A DNA stretch of 64,000 nucleotides from positions 306,516 through 370,515 of the forward strand of contig NZ_LOPW02000004.1 of NCBI RefSeq assembly GCF_001469875.2. The letters are read 5' to 3'. The notes under the pieces are model-generated. The model did no database searches and had not been told where the DNA came from. It saw only the letters and a list, made by a program, of their open reading frames with translations. Position numbers and translations under genes: made by a program. This DNA is from Haloferax marisrubri (GTDB lineage: Archaea; Halobacteriota; Halobacteria; Halobacteriales; Haloferacaceae). This document shows, piece by piece, positions 37,183 through 44,004 of the stretch. The first letter of the stretch is position 1. Every line of letters begins with the position of its first letter.

Positions 37183-38115
37183 ATGAGTGACGACGACGGC
37201 CGCCCGCCCTCCCCCGACCCGCGGCGCGGTCCCGCCTCCGACGAAGGCGTTCTGACTCGGCTCCGGACGGCAGAGGAGGGGCCGCTTCTGTTCGTCCGCG
37301 AAGTCCTGACGAGCGCGCTCGCCGTGTTGGCCGTCGGGTTGCTCCTGTTCGCGGTGAGCGGCGTGTGGCCGCCGATGGTCGCCGTCGAAAGCGGGAGCAT
37401 GGAGCCGCACATGCACAAAGGCGACCTCGTGTTCATCACGGGGCCGGAGCGATTCGCCCCGGACGCGTCCGTCGAAGGAACCGCCGTCGTCACGGCCGAG
37501 ACGGGTGCCGAAGTCGATTACCGGAAGTTCGGCGGGCCCGGTAGCGTCATCGTCTACGACGACCCCGGCGCTGGCGGCCCCCCGATTATCCACCGGGCGA
37601 TGCTCTGGGTCGACGAAGGAGAGAACTGGTACGACAGGGCGAACCCCGAGTACATGTCCGCCGACAACTGCCGGGAACTCGCCAACTGCCCCGCCGACTA
37701 CGCCGGCTTCATCACGAAAGGCGACAACAACCCGCGGTACGACCAGGTAAGCGGCATCGCCGACCCGGTCCGCCCCGAGTGGGTCCAGGGCGTCGCGCGA
37801 GTCCGCATCCCACTTCTCGGGTGGGTCCGCCTGACGCTCGCCAACTCGATGGCGACGACGACCCCGGTCGCGCCCGTCTCTCTCGACTCCGTCGAGTCTG
37901 TCGAGTCCGGCGAGTCTGTCGGGTCTGTTGACGTGATGCCTGACGCCGCGGCGACTGATGATGTGCCGACTAACGACGCGACGACTAACGACGCGCCGAC
38001 GATTGAGGCGACGGCCGCCGACGCACCGACGGCACCGCTTCAGGTCGAGCCATCGGCGCTATCGGAACTATCGGTGACGGTGACACCGATGCGAGCCGGC
38101 GCGCTCGCGGCGTGA
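37183..38115 (+). CDS. sec11: Signal peptidase I (archaeal Sec11 type) with long acidic tail
   Basis: 310 residues. One N-terminal membrane helix (about 38-62) precedes the catalytic segment AVESGSMEPHM with nucleophile S72. The general base is a histidine (H137, IIHRAM) as in archaeal/ER-type Sec11 rather than lysine, and D181 is in TKGDNNPRYD. It removes signal peptides outside the membrane. After about residue 222 there is an unusual hydrophilic tail of 85-90 residues made of imperfect repeats (SVESVESGESVGSVD; TNDATTNDAPT). Haloferax has two paralogues; the symbol is not resolved between them. Divergent from polD small subunit by 78 bp. Confidence 0.92.
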   Translation: MSDDDGRPPSPDPRRGPASDEGVLTRLRTAEEGPLLFVREVLTSALAVLAVGLLLFAVSGVWPPMVAVESGSMEPHMHKGDLVFITGPERFAPDASVEGTAVVTAETGAEVDYRKFGGPGSVIVYDDPGAGGPPIIHRAMLWVDEGENWYDRANPEYMSADNCRELANCPADYAGFITKGDNNPRYDQVSGIADPVRPEWVQGVARVRIPLLGWVRLTLANSMATTTPVAPVSLDSVESVESGESVGSVDVMPDAAATDDVPTNDATTNDAPTIEATAADAPTAPLQVEPSALSELSVTVTPMRAGALAA

Positions 38116-38142
38116 CACGAGTGCAGTAACAGAGTCGAACTT

Positions 38143-38185
38143 CGTTCTTCAGTCGTTCTTCAGTTGTTCTTCAGTCGTCTTCAGT
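38143..38185. repeat. Four tandem 11-bp repeats between sec11 and orc1
   Basis: Unit cgttcttcagt: exact at 38143-38153 and 38154-38164, one change at 38165-38175, one deletion at 38176-38185. The last unit runs into the orc1 stop codon at 38181-38183. On the orc1 strand each unit contains tga, so stops are repeated in shifting frames. The genes converge here. The T-rich core could help terminate transcription. Confidence 0.75.
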
Positions 38186-39863
38186 TGTCGAACCGCGCCT
38201 GCACGAACGGCTGTGCGCTCTCGATGTCGCCGAGTCGGGAGTCCGTCAGCAGGACGGCCTCGGTCTCGTCGATGGGGACAGAGAGGCTGATTTCCTTGGT
38301 CCGGCCGTAGCGACCCTTCGAGACGACGACGGCGTTGACGATGCCGAGCATGTCGAGTTCCGAGATGAGGTCGGTGACGCGGCGCTGGGTGAGTACGTCG
38401 GCGTCGATCTCCTCGCAGAGGCGCTTGTAGATGTTGAACACCTCGCCGGTGTTGATGTTGCGGACGCCGTTTTTCTCCAGGAGGATGATGGCGAAGAGGA
38501 CGATTTTCGACTGCGTGGGGAGGGTGCGGACGACCTCGACCACGCGGTCGAGTTCGATTTTGTCCTGCGCCTGCCGGACGTGGGCCTCCTCGACGGTGTC
38601 GGCCTGCCCGCGCTCCGCGAGTTCGCCGGCCGTGCGGAGCAGGTCGAGCGCGCGCCGGGCGTCGCCGTGTTCCTGCGCGGCGAACGCGGCGCACAGCGGA
38701 ATCACGTCGTCGGTGAGCGCGCCGGGCTTGAACGCCACGTCGGCGCGGTGCTGGAGGATGTCGCGGAGCTGGTTCGCGTCGTACGGCGGGAAGACGATTT
38801 CCTCCTCGCCGAGGCTCGACTTGACGCGGGGGTCGAGGAAGTCGGTGAACTTCAGGTCGTTCGAGATGCCCATGATGGAGATGCGAGAATTGTCGAGTTC
38901 GGAGTTCATCCGCGAGAGGTTGTAGAGCGTGTCGTCGCCCGACTTCTCGACCAGTTTGTCGATTTCGTCGAGCATGATGACGACCACGCGCTCCTTGTAG
39001 TCGACGGCGTCGAAGAACGTCGTGTAGACGCGGTCGGTCGGCCACCCGGTCATCGGCACCGTCTCCATCTCGTCGGCGTCGTCGTCGAGTTCCGCCGCGC
39101 GCTCGTCTATCTCGGCGATGGAGTCGTAGGGCGTGTCTTCGAGGGCGTTGGGGTCTTCTGTCGCCCGCGTGCGCATCTCGTCGAGGCGCTCCTGTTCGGC
39201 CTCGATGCGCTCGACGTTCTTCTCGATGAACTTGTTCGCCAACTGCGCGAGCACGCGGTACTGCGTGTCCGTCACCTCGCAGTTGATGTACTCGACCTCG
39301 CAGGGCACGTCGTACTTCTGGGAGGTGGATTCGAGTTCCTGGCTGACGAACTTCGCGCTCGCGGTCTTCCCGGTCCCCGTCTTCCCGTAGATGAGGATGT
39401 TCGACGGCGTCTCCCCGCGCAGGGCGGAGACGAGAATCGTCGCCATCTGGTTTATCTGGTCGGTCCGGTGGGGGAGTTCGTGTGGCGTGTACGACGGGCG
39501 GAGGACTTCCTTGTTCTCGAAAATCGGCTCGCCGGCGAGGAGGTCGTCGAACAGGCCCTTGGACTCCTCGTCGTCGTTGAGAACGACTTTGTCGAGCCCG
39601 ACGTCGGGGTCTTTGTGCTGGTCGAGGTCCTCGTCGGCCGCGTCGGCGTCGGGGCCGATGCTCGCCTGAATGTCGATGTCTTCGGGGGAGACGTCGTCCT
39701 CGGCGGCTGTCGTCGCTCCGGCGGACGCATCGTCAGCGGACGCGTCGTTACTGGACGCATCGCCGGAGTCGCCGCCGGAGTCACCGTCGATGGCGCTGTC
39801 GTCCGACGTGCTGTTCCCGACTTCCCCTCGTGTGCCGCCGCGCGGATTCTCTTCCTCGTCCAT
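38181..39863 (-). CDS. orc1: Orc1/Cdc6 replication initiator
   Basis: 560 residues, the initiator that binds origin recognition boxes and loads MCM. A disordered acidic N-terminus (1-110) precedes the AAA+ domain: sensor-like helix VLRPSYTPHELPHRTDQINQ, Walker A GKTGTGKT (160-167) and Walker B VVVIMLDEIDKL. A charged insert of about 60 residues (EAEQERLDEMRTRATEDPNA and on) lies between them. Sensor II region is DARRALDLLRTAGELAE; the winged helix (about 470-560) binds DNA (QRRVTDLISELDMLGIV). It lies beside the AT-rich origin with an ORB just before its ATG, suggesting autoregulation. Longer than most archaeal Orc1 (about 400). Confidence 0.97.
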   Translation of the reverse strand: MDEEENPRGGTRGEVGNSTSDDSAIDGDSGGDSGDASSNDASADDASAGATTAAEDDVSPEDIDIQASIGPDADAADEDLDQHKDPDVGLDKVVLNDDEESKGLFDDLLAGEPIFENKEVLRPSYTPHELPHRTDQINQMATILVSALRGETPSNILIYGKTGTGKTASAKFVSQELESTSQKYDVPCEVEYINCEVTDTQYRVLAQLANKFIEKNVERIEAEQERLDEMRTRATEDPNALEDTPYDSIAEIDERAAELDDDADEMETVPMTGWPTDRVYTTFFDAVDYKERVVVIMLDEIDKLVEKSGDDTLYNLSRMNSELDNSRISIMGISNDLKFTDFLDPRVKSSLGEEEIVFPPYDANQLRDILQHRADVAFKPGALTDDVIPLCAAFAAQEHGDARRALDLLRTAGELAERGQADTVEEAHVRQAQDKIELDRVVEVVRTLPTQSKIVLFAIILLEKNGVRNINTGEVFNIYKRLCEEIDADVLTQRRVTDLISELDMLGIVNAVVVSKGRYGRTKEISLSVPIDETEAVLLTDSRLGDIESAQPFVQARFDN

Positions 39864-39870
39864 CGTGAAT

Positions 39871-39891
39871 ACCCCTTTGTTTCAAGTGGAA
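39871..39891 (+). promoter_or_regulatory. ORB element upstream of orc1
   Basis: acccctttgtttcaagtgga then a. The complete box begins eight bases before the orc1 ATG (39861-39863 on the reverse strand). Overlap with the orc1 promoter region suggests Orc1 may repress or modulate its own gene. Confidence 0.75.
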
Positions 39892-40284
39892 TAGTCGCCC
39901 GCAGCGGCGCATAGGGTGCGTGAAGCCGGTGATAGCCGGCATCTACGCATCACGCCGAAGAAGGCGATTCCAGATGATGCAAAGGAACCAAACGAACAGT
40001 CGGTACAAAAATCTTACTTCTCCGACTTGTCTGCCGTCGTTCGACCCGAACTCGGCCGGACGGGACCGTTTCAACACGAACGACCCCGACTCGGCCGGAA
40101 GCGAAGACTCCGTGACTGCAGTTCGAAAGCGGGGTCGGAGTGGTCAGTCGATGGTGGTCCGCGGTCGTCTCGACACCGAGAGTGGAGCGTCTCGGAGTCG
40201 AAACCAGGGGCGAAAGTCAGGAACGGGTGGGAGGAGGTTCGGATGAAGGGGAGTAGTTCGAGTCGATTGGAGAACGCAATCGGA

Positions 40285-40342
40285 CAGAGTCGGCGAGCAG
40301 TCAACGGACAGAGTCGGTGAGCAGTCAGCGGGCAGAGTCGGT
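40285..40342. repeat. 2.4 copies of a 24-bp tandem repeat in oriC
   Basis: Units cagagtcggcgagcagtcaa then cgga (40285-40308) and cagagtcggtgagcagtcag then cggg (40309-40332) differ at three positions; a third starts at 40333 (cagagtcggt). It sits directly before a 16-bp repeat set. Confidence 0.75.
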
Positions 40343-40388
40343 CGGACTGTTGGACGGTCGGACTGTTAGACGGTCGGACAGCTGGACG
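40341..40388. repeat. Three tandem 16-bp repeats in oriC
   Basis: gtcggactgttggacg (40341-40356), gtcggactgttagacg (40357-40372) and gtcggacagctggacg (40373-40388). Units one and two differ by one base. No spacers, so this is not a CRISPR array. They lie about 250 bp from the nearest ORB. Confidence 0.8.
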
Positions 40389-40637
40389 GTGAGGACTAGC
40401 CACGGTCCCGTCGAATTGAAACGCGTCGGTTCGAACAATCGCGCTCTGTCGAGTCGAACCGCGGGCCGTGTCGCGACTCCGAACGGCGGCGGTAAGTTTG
40501 GACGAACGAGGGTCGCACACCGGACTCCCGGTGGCTCTACACCGAATCTCCAGTCGGCACGAAAGCCCATCGGTACGTGTGGGTGGAGTGGAAGTCGGAG
40601 TCGAGTAGGTGTCCGACGAGAAAAATTGGTGCGGTGG

Positions 40638-40659
40638 ACCCCCTTGTTTCGTGTGGAGA
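40638..40659 (+). promoter_or_regulatory. ORB element in oriC
   Basis: acccccttgtttcgtgtgga then ga; same orientation as 39871 and 40791. Confidence 0.75.
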
Positions 40660-40714
40660 CGGCCGAAACACGCTTTCGGAGAAATCTGAGGCGAGAGTGG
40701 TTTTGCGGCCGGTC

Positions 40715-40737
40715 TAACCCCTCCATTTCCTATGCAA
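40715..40737 (+). promoter_or_regulatory. Weaker ORB-like element in oriC
   Basis: taacccctccatttcctatg then caa; keeps the C run and the tttc core but departs from gtgga on the right. Same orientation as the adjacent ORBs. Confidence 0.45.
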
Positions 40738-40790
40738 TTAAGTGGTCGATCTCCAGTTCGACGGGAAACCCCTGGGACTCGGATGCCCCA

Positions 40791-40813
40791 CACCCCTTCG
40801 TTTCGGGTGGAGC
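40791..40813 (+). promoter_or_regulatory. ORB element, left of the AT-rich unwinding element
   Basis: caccccttcgtttcgggtgg then agc. It is the mirror image of the element at 40988-41010, and the two flank the AT-rich block, the arrangement in which archaeal initiators bind and open the origin. Confidence 0.85.
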
Positions 40814-40854
40814 CGTGAGAGGGTGGGGAGGGGGTCTCGGTGGCCTTTAGATAG

Positions 40855-40935
40855 GGATAGCTTTATGACTCATATTCGCATACCGTACCCGTACTGGGGC
40901 AAAAAGAGATATTATTGTACTCCCCTAGAATAGAA
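40855..40935. other. AT-rich candidate duplex unwinding element
   Basis: Two AT-rich runs (about 40858-40888 and 40899-40936, including aaaaagagatattattgtac and agaatagaattaac) in otherwise GC-rich DNA, centred between inverted ORBs. This is the expected site of first strand opening. Confidence 0.75.
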
Positions 40936-40987
40936 TTAACGTCCGACCGCCGTCTAGCGGTCTCCCCCCACCCACCCCTTCGGACCG

Positions 40988-41010
40988 TTCCACCCGAAAC
41001 GAAGGGGTGG
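40988..41010 (-). promoter_or_regulatory. ORB element, right of the AT-rich unwinding element (inverted)
   Basis: ttccacccgaaacgaagggg then tgg on the plus strand; reverse complement of the 40791 element over nearly its full length. Confidence 0.85.
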
Positions 41011-41110
41011 GGGTGTCCCGAGACGAGATGTTCACCTCCGTCGAAGCGGGCCTCCACCACGACTCCGACGCGAGTCCAATCCCGGACCGGCGTGGTTGCA
41101 GTTCGTGCCA

Positions 41111-41139
41111 ACCCAACTATATTATTTAGTCCGTTGGGT
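41111..41139. repeat. Inverted repeat with AT-rich loop in oriC
   Basis: acccaac (41111-41117) and gttgggt (41133-41139) are perfect complements enclosing tatattatttagtcc. It could extrude as a hairpin, bind a dimeric protein, or be a second unwinding site. It is too far (430 bp) from oapA to be its core promoter. Confidence 0.6.
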
Positions 41140-41220
41140 GGTTCGTCCTGTTCGGTCCGTGCTCACCCGACCGACTGACTGACTGCTGACGGTCTGATTG
41201 ACGTCCGCGGACCGGTCCGC

Positions 41221-41240
41221 AGACGAAACGGACGGGGTCA
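41221..41240 (-). promoter_or_regulatory. Weak ORB-like element in oriC
   Basis: agacgaaacggacggggtca resembles the inverted ORB right half (gaaacgaaggggt) with one inserted base; the left half does not match. Confidence 0.3.
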
Positions 41241-41571
41241 CGAGACACGAACTTCCCGGGACTGACCTTTTTCGCCTCGCACACGTGTACGCCCGAAGTA
41301 GCAATTTGCAGAGCGGGTCTCCCGGCGTGCGAATTTGGTCGGCGGTCAGTCGGCCGCGTTCGACCGCTCGGCACGCCGCGGCTGAAGGTCCGTTCGTCGT
41401 TCGTCTTCGGCCCGCTCGTTTCGGGTCCATTCGAACGCCGTCCGCGACGTTTCGTTTCTGTCGTCTTGTCTCCCACGTGACTGGTGTCTGACGTAGTGCT
41501 TAAGTGAGTCCGGTTGGGTGATACCTCCATACGCCCTCCACGACGCGTTCGGGAGGTGCGGGAGGCCCAGG

Positions 41572-42213
41572 ATGGGACTGCTCACAGATCTTAGAGACAG
41601 CATCTCACGAGTCGTCGACCGGCTCTTTTCGGAGAGCGAGCCGAAGCGGATCGGTATATATGGCCCGCCCAACGCCGGGAAGACGACTCTCGCAAATCGT
41701 ATCGCCCGTGACTGGACCGGTGACGCCATCGGTCCCGAGAGCCACATCCCTCACGAGACTCGCCGCGCCAGGCGGAAGGAGAACGTCGAAATCGAGCGGA
41801 ATGGCAAGAAAGTCACCATCGACATCGTCGACACGCCGGGTGTCACGACGAAGGTCGATTACAAGGAATTCCTCGAACACGACATGGAGAAAGACGACGC
41901 CGTCCGCCGGTCCCGCGAGGCGACCGAGGGCGTCGCCGAGGCCATGCACTGGCTCCGCGAGGACGTCGACGGCGTCATCTACGTGCTCGACAGCACGAAA
42001 GACCCGATATCGCAGGTCAACACGATGCTCATCGGCATCATCGAGAGCCAGGACCTGCCCGTGCTCATCTTCGCGAACAAGATCGACCTCGAAGATTCGA
42101 ACGTCGAGCGCATCGCGAACGCGTACCCACAGCACGAAACAGTCGAGTTGTCAGCGCTCGAAGGGGAGAACATGGACGAAGTGTACGCCAAAATCGCGGA
42201 GTACTTCGCGTGA
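41572..42213 (+). CDS. oapA: Origin-associated GTPase OapA
   Basis: 213 residues, an Era/Obg-like small GTPase. G1 GPPNAGKTT (31-39), G3 DTPG (87-90), G4 NKID (169-172) and G5 SAL (194-196) are all present. A helical insert (about 95-128) follows G3, with many charged residues. The start ATG is preceded by Shine-Dalgarno-like ggaggtg and ggagg (41552-41565) and a TATA-like cttaag near 41498, so unlike most genes here it has a leader with a ribosome site. It heads an operon with oapB and oapC. The oap genes are known beside haloarchaeal origins; the molecular role is unclear. Confidence 0.92.
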   Translation: MGLLTDLRDSISRVVDRLFSESEPKRIGIYGPPNAGKTTLANRIARDWTGDAIGPESHIPHETRRARRKENVEIERNGKKVTIDIVDTPGVTTKVDYKEFLEHDMEKDDAVRRSREATEGVAEAMHWLREDVDGVIYVLDSTKDPISQVNTMLIGIIESQDLPVLIFANKIDLEDSNVERIANAYPQHETVELSALEGENMDEVYAKIAEYFA

Positions 42214-42219
42214 TTCACC

Positions 42220-42612
42220 ATGCCTGAAGCAACCGCCTCCGACAACGGCTCCGACGGGGTCCAGATAGACCTCTTCAGCGGGAATCGGATGGCAAACCTC
42301 ACGAGCATGGAGAAGATTCGGCTCATCCTCGACGGTGTCCGCGACGGTAACATCGTCATCCTCGAAGAGGGTCTCTCGCCCGACGAGGAGTCGAAGCTCA
42401 TCGAGGTCACGATGGCCGAGATAAGCCCCGACGAGTTCAACGGAATCGAAATCGAGACGTATCCGCGCTCGCAGACCGCAGACCAGAGCTTCCTCGACCG
42501 GCTCATGGGCCGACAGTCGACCCAGAAGCTCACCGTCATCGGTCCCGCGAACCAGATTCAGACGCTTCACAAGGACGAGAACCTCATCAGCGCGCTCGTC
42601 TCGCGAAAGTAG
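42220..42612 (+). CDS. oapB: Origin-associated protein OapB (DUF2073)
   Basis: 130 residues of the archaeal DUF2073 family, starting MPEATASDNGSDGVQIDLFSG. Conserved-looking segments are RMANLTSMEKIRLILDGVRD, GNIVILEEGLSPDEESKLIE and KLTVIGPANQIQTLHKDENL. No enzyme motif is visible; it may bind DNA or the GTPase encoded six bases upstream. In other archaea the same family is also found beside the GTPase, so a complex is likely. Function not established. Confidence 0.92.
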   Translation: MPEATASDNGSDGVQIDLFSGNRMANLTSMEKIRLILDGVRDGNIVILEEGLSPDEESKLIEVTMAEISPDEFNGIEIETYPRSQTADQSFLDRLMGRQSTQKLTVIGPANQIQTLHKDENLISALVSRK

Positions 42613-42660
42613 GGGGTCCCACGAACGCCCTCACGCGCCATCCGGCGCCAACATCCATCA

Positions 42661-43659
42661 ATGCCACATCAATGCACCACGTGCGGTAAGGTGTTCCCCG
42701 ACGGCTCGAAGGAGATGCTCTCGGGGTGCCCGAGCTGCGGCGGCAACAAGTTTCAGTTCAAGCCCGCGTCGAGCGGGAGCGCTCCCGCGAGCGCCAGCGA
42801 CGACACGCCGTCGACGGGCGGCGCCGGAACGCGGGACCTGACCTCCTCGGCGGCCGACGCCGTCCGAGACCGCGCGCAGCAGCAGTCCCACCCCGACGCG
42901 ACCGACGAAGAGTCGATGACCGTCAGCGACTGGGCGAACGCGAATGCGAACCCGGACGCCCCACAGCGAACCGAGACCGGCGACGCAGCCGACTCGACCG
43001 GAAGCGAGCCGTCGTCGACCGGTGCGGCCGGGTCGAGCGACGCGGCTGACGCAGCCAACGCGGGTGGCGAACCCGAAGACAAACCCCGCGGTTGGGGCGA
43101 GTGGCCGTCTGCGCCCGGCGAGTCTCCGGGAGCAGACCCGCAGGAGCCCCCAGCGTCGCGGAACGAATCCCGAGGTGAGTCCGCGACGGAGCGACCCAGT
43201 CGCTCGGCGGACTCGGCCTCGCCTCCGGACCGCGCGCCCGGTAAAATCAACGCGCGCGAGACGGACGAGGACAACTCCCAGAAGAGCGCCCGAAGCGACG
43301 TCGTCACGCCCGAAGAACTCGCGGCCGCCGACGCGAACCGACCCGGCCCGGCGGCCGAGACGCCGGCCGAAGCGTCCCCCGACCCCGACGCGGCGGCCGG
43401 TCAGCCGGGCGAAGCCGCGCCCACGGACGCGGACGGCACGGTCATCGAACCGTCGTCCGACGAGCGACCCAACCTGGACCAGCTCCGCGAGGAGCTCAAC
43501 GACCAGTTCGAGAGCATCAAAATCGTCAATCCCGGTCAGTACGAACTCAACCTCATGGAGCTGTACGACCGCGACGAGTACATCATCTCGCTCCGCGAAG
43601 ACGGCCGCTACGTCATCGAAGTCCCGGACTCGTGGGGTCCCGGCAACCGCGAAGACTGA
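42661..43659 (+). CDS. oapC: Origin-associated Zn-ribbon protein OapC
   Basis: 332 residues. The N-terminal zinc ribbon has C5-x-x-C8 and C23-x-x-C26 (MPHQCTTCGK; SGCPSCGG). A very long disordered region (about 35-265), rich in Ser, Asp, Pro and Ala, links it to a conserved C-terminal domain (about 270-332: LREELNDQFESIKIVNPGQY, then ELNLMELYDRDEYIISL). The last domain looks like a small beta-rich fold. It is the third gene of the oap operon, 48 bp from oapB. Zinc binding and a nucleic-acid role are inferred from the ribbon. Confidence 0.88.
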   Translation: MPHQCTTCGKVFPDGSKEMLSGCPSCGGNKFQFKPASSGSAPASASDDTPSTGGAGTRDLTSSAADAVRDRAQQQSHPDATDEESMTVSDWANANANPDAPQRTETGDAADSTGSEPSSTGAAGSSDAADAANAGGEPEDKPRGWGEWPSAPGESPGADPQEPPASRNESRGESATERPSRSADSASPPDRAPGKINARETDEDNSQKSARSDVVTPEELAAADANRPGPAAETPAEASPDPDAAAGQPGEAAPTDADGTVIEPSSDERPNLDQLREELNDQFESIKIVNPGQYELNLMELYDRDEYIISLREDGRYVIEVPDSWGPGNRED

Positions 43660-43687
43660 GCGCGCGGTCCGCGCCCGCCCGATTTCT

Positions 43688-43710
43688 CACCCCGTTGTTT
43701 CCGGTGCAAC
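43688..43710 (+). promoter_or_regulatory. ORB-like element downstream of oapC
   Basis: caccccgttgtttccggtgc then aac; matches the left two thirds of the origin boxes and less so the end. It is 2.7 kb from the origin core, between oapC and a 37-codon ORF. Confidence 0.5.
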
Positions 43711-43763
43711 GCCGACCGTTCGGCTCCGTGCGTACGAGTTCGTCTGTCGAATCGGCACAATCG

Positions 43764-43771
43764 TTATATAC
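43764..43771 (+). promoter_or_regulatory. TATA-like box before the 37-codon ORF
   Basis: ttatatac lies about 35-42 bp before the ATG at 43806, inside an AT-rich stretch (43758-43790). Confidence 0.5.
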
Positions 43772-43805
43772 AATAGTTGAGAGTATATCTCCTTGGGGAA
43801 GCGCT

Positions 43806-43919
43806 ATGTCCAATCCGCACAACGAAAAGGTCGCCGAGTGGGCGTCGCTCCTCGGAGCGTCGCTCCCGTCCGCGCGACCAGACGACCCTGACCTCGACAC
43901 CGCCGACAGCGCGGGGTAA
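43806..43919 (+). CDS. 37-residue haloarchaeal small protein
   Basis: MSNPHNEKVAEWASLLGASL followed by an acidic Asp/Pro tail. It has typical halophilic composition and its own TATA-like promoter, with an ORB-like element about 100 bp upstream. A short amphipathic helix (KVAEWASLLGAS) is the only visible feature. It sits between oapC and hef, both on the same strand. Function unknown. Confidence 0.6.
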   Translation: MSNPHNEKVAEWASLLGASLPSARPDDPDLDTADSAG

Positions 43920-44004
43920 GACCGCCGCGGCGTCTCCCGGCGGACTGCTTTACTTTCACCCCGCTCTGCGAACCCTTATCGGCGAGGACGAGTAATCGTC
44001 ACCG

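Larger units (their letters stand above)
39864..41571. other. Chromosomal replication origin region (oriC)
   Basis: A 1.7 kb stretch without a credible gene between orc1 and oapA. Open frames are Arg/Ser/Thr-rich shadows. It contains several ORB elements, two of them inverted around an AT-rich block (40855-40935), two sets of tandem repeats (40285-40388), and a second AT-rich inverted repeat (41111-41139). The arrangement orc1 - inverted ORBs - AT-rich element - oapABC matches haloarchaeal chromosomal origins. Replication activity itself is inferred. Confidence 0.9.

Noticed and set aside
40285-40388. CRISPR-like array in the origin
   Set aside because: The repeats abut each other without spacers and are degenerate.
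40071-41747. Several open frames inside the origin
   Set aside because: Arg/Ser/Thr-rich on both strands and carrying the tandem DNA repeats as amino-acid repeats; unlike acidic halophilic proteins and disrupted by ORB and AT-rich elements.
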